Positions 36,297 through 44,061 of a stretch of DNA of 64,000 nt are shown here, piece after piece. Within the stretch, counting starts at the first letter, position 1. Each line of letters opens with the position of its first letter. The translations under genes and the position numbers were made by a program. The stretch spans positions 124,001 to 188,000 of the forward strand of contig JACKLK010000001.1 in the NCBI GenBank assembly GCA_024236015.1, in the 5' to 3' direction. This stretch comes from Rhodoferax sp. (GTDB lineage Bacteria > Pseudomonadota > Gammaproteobacteria > Burkholderiales > Burkholderiaceae_C). The notes beneath the pieces were generated by a model. It made no database searches, was not told where the DNA came from, and saw nothing but the letters and a program-made list of their open reading frames with translations.

Positions 36297-37593
36297 GGCC
36301 GGGTTCTCCGTAACGGTGCACCAGGAGCCAGCCGGAAGCCGCGATGATCGCGCTCCAGAACCAGATGCCGTAGGTCAGCGGCAATACCGTTCCATCCATG
36401 CGCTGGCCCAGCCAGCCGCCGACGCCGAAGGCGGCCAGCATCATCAGGAAGCCGTTGAGCGCCGACGCGGCGCCCGCCGCCTGCGGGAACGGGCCGACGG
36501 CCCCACTCTGCCCGCAGGGCTGGTGGATGCCGTGCGCGAGCATGAACACATATATCGGCAGCATGATGAACCACAGTCCGTGGGGGCCGGCGCTCCAGCC
36601 GGCCAGTCCGAACAGGCCCATGGCGCTGCCGCTGCACAGCGTCAGGCCGCTGGCGATGGCCACGGTGCGCCGGATGCCGTAGCGGTGCAGCAGCCGCCGG
36701 CACACGAAGGTGCCGGTCATGAAGAACAGCGACGCCGACGCCATCAGCAGCCCGTAGGCTGTCTTGCCCAGGCCCAGCACCTGGATGAACACGAACGACG
36801 ACGTGGCCAGGAAGGTGAACAGTCCGGCGTACGAGGCCACCGACAACGCGGAAAACGCGACGAAGGTCGGATGGCGCGCGATCCGGCCCCAGCTGCGCAG
36901 CAGCGCGAGCGGCCGCAAGGCATGCGGATCCTTGCGCGGCAAGGACTCCTGGAAGCGCAGGAACACCAGCGCCAGCGAGGCCGCGCCGAACACCGCCAGC
37001 ACCGCCAGCGCGGCGCGCCAGTTGAACAGGTCGGACATCAGGCCGCCCACCGGCGGGCTCAGGAAGGCGACCACGGCCAGGCCCGACAAGGCCTTGGACA
37101 TCACGCGCGCGCCGTCGGCCGGGTGATAAAGGTCGCGGATGATGGCGCGTGCGCAGGTCACGCCGGCGCCCATGGCTGCGCCCTGGATGGCGCGCCACAT
37201 GACCAGCAGCTCCATCGACGGCGCCAGCGCACTGCCGACGGCCGCCAGCGTATAGGCCCCCAGGCCCAGCAGCAGCACCGGGCGCCGGCCGAACCGGTCG
37301 GACAAGGAACCCCAGACCAGCTGCGAGACGCCGAACGCGATCAGCAGCGCCGACAGGGTCAGCTGGGCCTGCGCCATGCCGGCGCCGAAACCCTCGGTCA
37401 ACGCGGGCAGGGCGGGCAGGTACAGGTCGGTGGTCAGCGGCTGCACGCCCAGCAGCGCGGCTAGGATGAGCACCACGGTGCCGTCGCCCATGGACCGCGG
37501 CCGTGCCTGCGGGCTGGGCTCGGTCCGTGCGCCCCGGGCCGGCTCCGGTGCGCGCTGGCGGGCTTCGGACGGAGAGGGTGGTGGCGCGGACAT
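36274..37593 (-). CDS. MFS drug-efflux transporter (Bcr/CflA family)
   Basis: 439 aa with 12 helices. DHA1-type motif A GSLSDRFGRRPVLLLG near residue 95 and LPALTEGFGAGMAQAQLTLS opening the second helix, typical of Bcr/CflA. Substrate unknown. The 34 residues before MGDGTVV are Pro/Arg-rich, so a start at base 37491 is possible. Confidence 0.86.
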   Translation of the reverse strand: MSAPPPSPSEARQRAPEPARGARTEPSPQARPRSMGDGTVVLILAALLGVQPLTTDLYLPALPALTEGFGAGMAQAQLTLSALLIAFGVSQLVWGSLSDRFGRRPVLLLGLGAYTLAAVGSALAPSMELLVMWRAIQGAAMGAGVTCARAIIRDLYHPADGARVMSKALSGLAVVAFLSPPVGGLMSDLFNWRAALAVLAVFGAASLALVFLRFQESLPRKDPHALRPLALLRSWGRIARHPTFVAFSALSVASYAGLFTFLATSSFVFIQVLGLGKTAYGLLMASASLFFMTGTFVCRRLLHRYGIRRTVAIASGLTLCSGSAMGLFGLAGWSAGPHGLWFIMLPIYVFMLAHGIHQPCGQSGAVGPFPQAAGAASALNGFLMMLAAFGVGGWLGQRMDGTVLPLTYGIWFWSAIIAASGWLLVHRYGEPGHAVAGAR

Positions 37594-37656
37594 GAATGCC
37601 GAGGGTAGCAGAAGGGTTCCGGCTGGCCACTGGCCGACCCGGCACCCGGCGGTCGA

Positions 37657-38532
37657 TCAGCGCAGCCCGAACAACTGCCCGATCGCGTCGCGGTACAGGT
37701 CCTGGCCGATGGCGTTGGTGTTGTGGTGGGTGCCGCCGTCGACCAGCACGAAGCGCTTCGGACCGCTGGCCGCCTCGAACAGCGCGCGGCCCAGCTCGGG
37801 CTTGATCAGGCTGTCCTTGGTGCCGTGCACCACCAGCAGCGGCGAGCCGATCCCGGCCACCTTGCTGCGCGCGTCGAAACGCTGGGTGATCAGCGGACCC
37901 ACCGGCAACCAGCCCCAGCGCATGCTGCGCACCACGTCGGGGATGGACGTGAACGTGCCCTCGACCATGGTGCCGGCTTCGTCATCGACCTGGCGCGCCA
38001 GCTCGATGGCGATCGCACCGCCCAGCGAATGACCGAAGATGTAGCGTGGCCGCTGCGGGTATTGCGCGGCCAGCCAGTCCCAGGCAGCGCGCGCGTCTTC
38101 ATAGGCCAGGGCCTCCGACGGGCGGTCCGGATCGCTCTTGCCGAATCCGCGGTAGTCCAGCGCCAGCACGGCGAAACCGAGCTCCTGCATGCGCCGCGCG
38201 CGGAAGGCCGAACTGGTGACGTTCCAGCGCGAGCCGTGCAGGTACAGCAACACCGGCGCGGCATCCTCGCCCGCGGCCCTGGCTGGCCGCAGGCGCGCCG
38301 GCGCATCCTGCCACAAGGCATGCAGCCGCACCCGCTTGCCGCTGAGTTGCGAGTCGAACTCGATCCAGCGGTCCTGCATGTCGTCGGCCGTGCGGCCGCC
38401 CCAGGTGCGCTCGCTGGGCTGGAAGATCCATTCGCCCTGCTTGTCGTGCAGCGAGGCACAGCCCGATGCGAGCAGGCCGGCCAGGGCCAGGATGCCGATG
38501 GCGGCGTGGCGGGAGAAGGAGAGGGTGGACAC
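37657..38532 (-). CDS. Lipoprotein alpha/beta hydrolase
   Basis: 291 aa. The signal peptide ends in lipobox LLASGC, so Cys25 is probably acylated. The hydrolase fold has LYLHGSRWN near 98, nucleophile GHSLGGAIAIELA near 167, the acid after VHGTKDSL and the histidine in GGTHHN near 270. It resembles the BAAT/dienelactone hydrolase-like membrane-bound esterases. Not coupled to its neighbours. Confidence 0.87.
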   Translation of the reverse strand: MSTLSFSRHAAIGILALAGLLASGCASLHDKQGEWIFQPSERTWGGRTADDMQDRWIEFDSQLSGKRVRLHALWQDAPARLRPARAAGEDAAPVLLYLHGSRWNVTSSAFRARRMQELGFAVLALDYRGFGKSDPDRPSEALAYEDARAAWDWLAAQYPQRPRYIFGHSLGGAIAIELARQVDDEAGTMVEGTFTSIPDVVRSMRWGWLPVGPLITQRFDARSKVAGIGSPLLVVHGTKDSLIKPELGRALFEAASGPKRFVLVDGGTHHNTNAIGQDLYRDAIGQLFGLR

Positions 38533-38699
38533 GGTCGAAAGGGCGGGCAGGAGACGAGACGGCAGCGCGCATGCTAATGCAGGAGCAGCGCGGGTGTGGT
38601 TCGTGTCGCGTACGACCGAGCGCGGCGCGGGGGCATCGCCGCCGCCCCGACGCGGGCCGCCGCCGCGCCCGGACCGCCCGTGCGTCGGGTGTTGTCCGG

Positions 38700-40061
38700 T
38701 CAGCCAGGCAACACGGCCCGCGCCGGCAACACCTGGGCGCGGCAGATGCCGAAACCGATGGACCGTGCGCCGTCGCGGCGGCAGCGCCCGCGCAGCGTGA
38801 TGCTGTCGCCGTCGGCGAGGAAGTCGCGCTGCTCACCGCCCGGCAGCTGCAGCGGCTGGCGGCCGGCGCGGGTCAGCTCCATCAGCGAGCCGGCCTGCTC
38901 CGGTTGCGGGCCGGACAAGGTGCCGGTGCCCAGCAGGTCGCCGGTGCGCAGCTGGCAGCCGTTGGCGCTGTGGTGCGCGATCATCTGGGCCAGTGTCCAG
39001 TAGGCAGCGTCGGCATAGTTCGAGCGCGACAGCAGCGCGCCGTCGATGCCGGCCTCGCGCATGGCCGCGCTCTGCAGCCAGACCTCCAGTTCGACGTCGA
39101 CCTGGCCCTGGGTGCGGTTGTGCGCGCTGTCCAGGTAGGGCAACGGTTCGGGGTCGCCCGCCGGCCGCGCGAACGGGCGCCGGAACGGCGCCAGCGCCTC
39201 CATCGTCACGATCCACGGCGAGACGGTGCTGGCGAAGTTCTTCGACAGGAAAGGCCCGAGCGGCTGGTACTCCCAGGCCTGCAGGTCGCGCGCGCTCCAG
39301 TCGTTGAACAGTGCCAGGCCGAACACGTGGTCTTCCGCGTCCGCCATCGCCACCGGCGTTCCCGCCGCACTGGGCCGGCCGACGAAGACGGCGAGTTCGA
39401 GCTCGAAGTCGAGCCGCCGGCTCGGGCCGTACACGGGCTGCGTGGCGTCCGGCGCCCGGGTCTGGCCGCAGGGGCGCGGGAAGTCGTTGCCACTGACGCC
39501 GACGGTCGACGCGCGGCCGTGGTAGCCGATCGGCACCCACCGGTAGTTCGGCAGCAGCGGGTTGTCGGGGCGGAACAGGCTGCCGATGGCCGTGGCATGG
39601 TGGATGCCGACATAGAAGTCGGTGTAGTCGCCGATGGCGCAGGGCAGCGCCATGACGGCCCGGGACTGTGGCAGCAGCGCCGCGCTCCAGCGTGACTGCT
39701 CGCTGCTGCCTTCGCGCAGCCCGGCGCTGAGCCTGTGGCGCAAGGCCCGGCGCTCGGCCACCGGCAGTGCCATCAGGCGCGCCATGTCGTCGTGGTCGAT
39801 CAGCCCAGCCTGCGACAGGCCCAGGATCCGGTCGCCAATGGCCACGCCGATGCGCAGCGGCGCGTCGGCCGGGTCATCGGCGCGGCGAAAGCGCCCGAAC
39901 GGCAGGTTCTGGATCGGGAAGTCGGTGTCGGCGTCGTTGGCCGACGCGACCCAGCTGCGCAAGTCCGGGTCGTGGGTGTGGTCGACCGCGCTGCGCACGG
40001 GACGGGCATGCGTGCTGCCTGCATCGGGGTCATTCGCGTTGGAGGCGGCCCGGTCGCTCAT
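38700..40061 (-). CDS. fahA: Fumarylacetoacetase
   Basis: 453 aa. Final step of tyrosine/homogentisate degradation, cleaving fumarylacetoacetate to fumarate and acetoacetate. N-terminal SH3-like domain, DFPIQNLPFGRFRR near residue 48, then the FAH fold with the metal-binding region DFYVGIHHATAIGSLFRP and NDWSARDLQAWEYQPLGPF near 255. GDLLGTGTLSGP near 380. Its start overlaps the VOC gene stop (ATGA). No homogentisate dioxygenase gene lies in the window. Confidence 0.93.
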   Translation of the reverse strand: MSDRAASNANDPDAGSTHARPVRSAVDHTHDPDLRSWVASANDADTDFPIQNLPFGRFRRADDPADAPLRIGVAIGDRILGLSQAGLIDHDDMARLMALPVAERRALRHRLSAGLREGSSEQSRWSAALLPQSRAVMALPCAIGDYTDFYVGIHHATAIGSLFRPDNPLLPNYRWVPIGYHGRASTVGVSGNDFPRPCGQTRAPDATQPVYGPSRRLDFELELAVFVGRPSAAGTPVAMADAEDHVFGLALFNDWSARDLQAWEYQPLGPFLSKNFASTVSPWIVTMEALAPFRRPFARPAGDPEPLPYLDSAHNRTQGQVDVELEVWLQSAAMREAGIDGALLSRSNYADAAYWTLAQMIAHHSANGCQLRTGDLLGTGTLSGPQPEQAGSLMELTRAGRQPLQLPGGEQRDFLADGDSITLRGRCRRDGARSIGFGICRAQVLPARAVLPG

Positions 40062-40597
40062 TGCGCGAACTCCCGCGCGTGCAGGAAGGCCGCGTGTTTG
40101 GGCGCCCGTTTGGTCTGGGCCCATTCGTCGAGCATCTGCCATTTGACGGCGTCCATGCGCGCGAGCATGGCGGCCTCGTCGGGGTCCGGACAGGCCAGTT
40201 CCACGCGGTGGCCGTTGGGGTCGAAGAAATAGATGGAATGAAAGGCGCCATGGTCGGTGACGCCCAGCACGTCCACGCCCCGGGCCTGCAGGTGGTCGCG
40301 AAACTGCAGCAGTTCGGCCCGGTCCTTGACCCGGAACGCGATGTGTTGCACCCAGTCGGGCGTGTTCGGGTCGCGGCCCATCGGGGGCTGGGTCGGCAAT
40401 TCGAAGAAGGCCAGCACATTGCCGGCGCCGGCGTCGAGGAACACGTGCATGTAGGGGTCGGGCGCCTTGGTCGAGGGCACATGGTCTTCGGCGATGGCCA
40501 GCACGAAGTCCATCTTGAGCATCTGCTGGTACCACAACACGGTCTCGCGGGCGTCCTTGCAGCGGTAGGCGACATGGTGGATACGATCGATCTTCAT
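40058..40597 (-). CDS. VOC-fold (glyoxalase/bleomycin-resistance) protein
   Basis: 179 aa. One VOC module: metal ligands expected in IHHVAYRCKD near residue 6, HIAFRVKDRAELL near 86 and HRVELACPDPDE near 130. At 179 aa it is half the size of 4-hydroxyphenylpyruvate dioxygenase, so it is not HppD. Its coupling to fumarylacetoacetase suggests a role in aromatic ring-cleavage, perhaps isomerisation or extradiol cleavage. Confidence 0.85.
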   Translation of the reverse strand: MKIDRIHHVAYRCKDARETVLWYQQMLKMDFVLAIAEDHVPSTKAPDPYMHVFLDAGAGNVLAFFELPTQPPMGRDPNTPDWVQHIAFRVKDRAELLQFRDHLQARGVDVLGVTDHGAFHSIYFFDPNGHRVELACPDPDEAAMLARMDAVKWQMLDEWAQTKRAPKHAAFLHAREFAQ

Positions 40598-40729
40598 GGG
40601 GGTGGTGGCTCCTGTCGGGTCCGGCGTGGCGCCGGGTGGGTCTGGTCGGGACGGTCCGCGGCGGACCGCGGCTGCGGCGCCGATTGTGGGCGCCGACCCC
40701 GACCGCGACAACGCCGGCGAGCCGCGATA

Positions 40730-40746
40730 CATAAGCAGCTTTTATG
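40730..40746 (+). promoter_or_regulatory. Possible operator in the VOC/Bug divergent region
   Basis: CATAA-GCAGCTT-TTATG, a 5-7-5 inverted repeat, with 6 of 7 matching when extended to TACATAA/TTATGAA. It lies midway in the 292-base gap between divergent genes, as for operators of GntR, MarR or LysR type regulators. No regulator is encoded beside it. Confidence 0.3.
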
Positions 40747-40889
40747 AAATAGCGCGTGGCGGACGGGTGCGCGGCAGGGCGGCAGACACATTAATCCGGC
40801 TTATGTTTTCGACGGCCTTTGCATTGATCCCGATCAACCGGCGGCCAACAATGCAGCCATTGCAACCCCCCGATCGAGGAGACACCGTG

Positions 40890-41879
40890 ATGATGATGAA
40901 GATGACGAAACGTTCCTGCCTGGTACTGGCCCTGTCCGGCCTGCTGGCATCGCCCACGCTGGCCACGGCCCAGGACTTCCCGAACAAGCCGGTGCGCATG
41001 GTCGTGGCCTTCTCGGCCGGCGGCCCGACCGACGTGCTGGCCCGCGTCGTGGCCAAGGGCATGGGCACGGCCCTCGGCCAGCAGGTCGTGGTCGACAACA
41101 AGGCCGGTGCCGGCGGCGTGATCGGCACCCGTGAAGTGGCCAAGGCCAGCGCCGACGGCTACACCATCCTGTTCGGTGGTGACGCGGCGCTGACCGTGCA
41201 GCCCCAGATGTCGAAGAACGCCGGCTACGACGGTGTCAAGGATTTCACGCCGCTGCGCCTGGTGGCGGCCCAGACCAATGTGCTGGTGGCGCACAAGTCG
41301 GTCGGCGTCTCCAGCGTGGCCGAACTCATCGCCAAGGCCAAGGCCAAGTCCGAAGGCATCAGTTTCGGCTCGGCCGGTGTCGGCACGCCGGCGCACCTGA
41401 TCGGCGCCTTGTTCGAGTCGCAGGCCGGCGTCGACCTGCTGCACGTGCCCTACAAGGGCGCAGCCCCGGCCATGACCGATCTGATCGGCGGCCAGGTCAA
41501 CCTGATGTTCGTCGGCATGCCGGTGGCCAACCAGAACAAGACCCGCTCCGAACTCGTGATGCTGGCGGTCACGGGCGACAAACGCGCCCCCGGCATGCCC
41601 GAGGTGCCCACGTTCGCCGAAGCCGGCATCAAGGGCCTGGGCGGTGAATCGGCGATCTGGTGGAGCGTGATGGGCCCGCCCGGATTGCCCGCCGACGTGA
41701 AGGCCAAGCTCGACGCGGCCCTGCAGACGGCGCTGAACGACCCCGAGGTGCGCAAGGGCCTGACGCTGCAAGGCGTGGACGTGCTGAACCTGGATGCCGC
41801 AACCACCACCCAGTGGCTCAAGCGCGACACCGCCAAGTGGGGCAAGCTGATCCAGGAAAAGAACATTTCCGCTGACTGA
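40890..41879 (+). CDS. Bug-type (TTT) periplasmic solute-binding protein
   Basis: 329 aa. Signal peptide MMMKMTKRSCLVLALSGLL..TLATAQ, then PNKPVRMVVAFSAGGPTDVLARV, the Bug (tripartite tricarboxylate) signature, and VVVDNKAGAGGVIGT near 66. Bug proteins bind carboxylates. A ribosome-binding site (GAGGAG) precedes the start, with a GTG one codon earlier also possible. It lies 11 bases upstream of the sulfatase gene, so a substrate bearing a sulfate ester is conceivable. Confidence 0.93.
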   Translation: MMMKMTKRSCLVLALSGLLASPTLATAQDFPNKPVRMVVAFSAGGPTDVLARVVAKGMGTALGQQVVVDNKAGAGGVIGTREVAKASADGYTILFGGDAALTVQPQMSKNAGYDGVKDFTPLRLVAAQTNVLVAHKSVGVSSVAELIAKAKAKSEGISFGSAGVGTPAHLIGALFESQAGVDLLHVPYKGAAPAMTDLIGGQVNLMFVGMPVANQNKTRSELVMLAVTGDKRAPGMPEVPTFAEAGIKGLGGESAIWWSVMGPPGLPADVKAKLDAALQTALNDPEVRKGLTLQGVDVLNLDAATTTQWLKRDTAKWGKLIQEKNISAD

Positions 41880-41890
41880 GTGCGCCGCTG

Positions 41891-43492
41891 ATGCAACGCC
41901 CCAACTTCCTGATCTTCATCACCGACCAGCACCGGGCGGACCACCTGGGTTGCTACGGCAACCCGGTGGTGCGGTCGCCCCACATCGATGCGCTGGCGCG
42001 GCACGGGGCGCGATTCGACAAGGCCTACGTGGCCAACCCGGTGTGCATGCCCAATCGCGGATCCATCATGACGGCGCGCATGCCGTCGGCGCACGGCGCG
42101 CGCAGCAACGGCATCGCGTTGCCGCTGGAATCGGTGACCTTCGCCGACCTGCTGGCCGAGTCCGGCTACCACACGGCCCTGATCGGCAAGAGCCACCTGC
42201 AGACGATGGAGGACAAGCCGCCGTTGCTGGCGCCCACGGTGTTGCCGCCCGGCACCCAGCCCTCGACGCACTACCGCGAGGCGCGCCGCGACACCGCGCC
42301 GGCGGCGCGGTACGAGCAGGAACTGCGCTCGCGATGGGACGATCCGCAGCACAGCATGCAGCTGCCGTATTACGGCTTCCAGGACGTGATCCTCTGCAAC
42401 CACCATGCCGACGAGTGTTTCGGCGACTGGCTGCGCTGGCTGCAGGCCGAGCACCCCGAACAGGCCGCGCGCATCGGCCGCGCGCATGGCGCGCGCGACC
42501 CGCGCTACAGCGCGCCCCAGGCCTGGCAGACCACGCTCGACGAAAACGCCTACCCGACGCACTACATCGCGCAGCAGACCGCGCACTGGATCCGCGACCA
42601 TGTCGCGCAGCGCGGCGAGCAGCCGTTCGCGGTGATGTGTTCGTTCCCCGATCCGCACCATCCGTGGACGCCACCGGGCCGTTACTGGGACATGTACGAC
42701 CCGGCGGCGATGGAGGTGCCCGAGAGCATGCGCCGCGGCCAGGCCGACGCCCAGCACGTGCGCTGGTTGATGGACGAGCGGCGCGACGGCAAGGCCAACC
42801 TGGAAGGCCCGCGCCTGTTCGCCGCGAACGCGCGCGAGGTGCAGGAGATGATCGCGTTGACCTACGGCATGATCACCAACATCGACGACCGCGTCGGCAT
42901 GGTGATGGACGCCTTGCGTGCCAGCGGCGCCGACCGCAACACCGTCGTCGTGTTCACCGCCGACCACGGCGACCTGATGGGCGACCACGGCATCGTGCTC
43001 AAGGGGCCGCTGCATTACCAGAGCCTGGTGCGCGTGCCGCTGATCTGGCGCGAGCCGCCGGCCGACGGCGCCGTGCAGCCGGCGGTGCGCGAGGACCTGG
43101 CCTCCTCGATCGACCTGCCCGCCACCATCCTGCGCCGCGCCGGCATCGCACCGGTCAACGGCATGCAGGGCAAGGCGCTGTTCTCGGCCGATGGAGCCTC
43201 GACACCGACAGCACGCACCTCGGTGCTGATCGAGGAGAACCAGCAACGCGCCTACCTCGGCTTCACCCAGCCGGTGCAGGTGCGCACCCTGGTCACCGCG
43301 ACCCACCGCATGAGCGTGTTCGTCGAAGGCGGCTGGGGCGAGCTCTATGACCTGCAGGCGGATCCGCATGAAATGGACAACCTGTGGGAGCGGCCGGAGT
43401 ATGCGCCTTTGAAGCTGCAACTGATGCAGGAGCTGGCGCAGCAAATGATGGCGATGTCGGATGCCAGCCCGCGCCCGACGCGGATCGCCTGA
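41891..43492 (+). CDS. Sulfatase family hydrolase
   Basis: 533 aa, no signal peptide. Alkaline-phosphatase superfamily. The formylglycine site CMPNR (C-x-P-x-R) lies in ANPVCMPNRGSIMTAR near residue 53, and metal ligands in IFITDQHRADHLGC near 8 and FTADHGDLMGDHG near 357. Cytoplasmic localisation would be expected. It needs a formylglycine-generating enzyme not encoded here. A phosphonate monoester or phosphodiester hydrolase is an alternative in this superfamily. Confidence 0.9.
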   Translation: MQRPNFLIFITDQHRADHLGCYGNPVVRSPHIDALARHGARFDKAYVANPVCMPNRGSIMTARMPSAHGARSNGIALPLESVTFADLLAESGYHTALIGKSHLQTMEDKPPLLAPTVLPPGTQPSTHYREARRDTAPAARYEQELRSRWDDPQHSMQLPYYGFQDVILCNHHADECFGDWLRWLQAEHPEQAARIGRAHGARDPRYSAPQAWQTTLDENAYPTHYIAQQTAHWIRDHVAQRGEQPFAVMCSFPDPHHPWTPPGRYWDMYDPAAMEVPESMRRGQADAQHVRWLMDERRDGKANLEGPRLFAANAREVQEMIALTYGMITNIDDRVGMVMDALRASGADRNTVVVFTADHGDLMGDHGIVLKGPLHYQSLVRVPLIWREPPADGAVQPAVREDLASSIDLPATILRRAGIAPVNGMQGKALFSADGASTPTARTSVLIEENQQRAYLGFTQPVQVRTLVTATHRMSVFVEGGWGELYDLQADPHEMDNLWERPEYAPLKLQLMQELAQQMMAMSDASPRPTRIA

Positions 43493-43500
43493 GCCGGCCG
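43449..43500 (+). repeat. Sulfatase 3'-end segment repeated at 47104-47155
   Basis: 52 bases covering the last codons and stop of the sulfatase gene, reading ...AMSDASPRPTRIA. They match 47104-47155 at about 46 of 52 positions, in the same orientation. The PDE-like gene lies between the copies. Confidence 0.85.
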
Positions 43501-44061
43501 GGCGGGGCCGGGCTGGCTGTTGGGCGGGGTCGCCCGCCGCCTTTTGCGCAAGCCGGCCGGCTAGGCTTGAAAATCCGTTCCGGCAGCGATGGGTTTCTTG
43601 TCGGGCGTATGGATCGCGCCGCAGGCCACCCCAGCGTCCGATGTGGCGAGCCATGGCCTGTGGACCGCGCAAAGCCGTCGGCGATGACCGGGACCGTACG
43701 TCTTGAATTACTGGAATCGGATCGGAGGACGGCGTCATTGGCGTCGGGCTCGGCGGTCGAAGTCAACGGTCAAGACGCCATGAACCGCCTTCGGTCGAGA
43801 CTCGCTCGGTGACGCAATCGCTGCATCATGGGCCGAGCTGTCACGTGGACAACCCTCCCTGTCCGTTGTGATGGCGACTGGAATACCTGCGGGTCGACGC
43901 GGTCGACAGCCGGTCGAACGTTCCGGACGATGCCGCCATGCTCGAAACCCCGCAGGAAGCGGCCGTGCAACTGGGTCGTTCGTACCAGGGCATGTCGCAG
44001 CGCTGGAAGGCTGGAGCGGCGCCGAAAGCCTCGCCTGCGCGCACAGCGGCCTGCAGCCGCG
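43493..44061. other. Intergenic region after the sulfatase gene
   Basis: 569 bases with no gene I can support. Near the start is a hairpin ggcggg-gtcg-cccgcc followed by gccTTTT (43523-43544), a possible weak terminator. The rest contains short open stretches such as LETPQEAAVQLGRSYQGM but no convincing start, so it may be relic DNA. The PDE gene ends on the other strand at 44062. Confidence 0.5.
43523..43545 (+). terminator. Possible terminator after sulfatase
   Basis: A 6-bp stem (ggcggg/cccgcc) with a 4-base loop is followed by gccTTTT. It is 30 bases past the stop. The T-run is short, so it is a moderate call. Confidence 0.4.
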
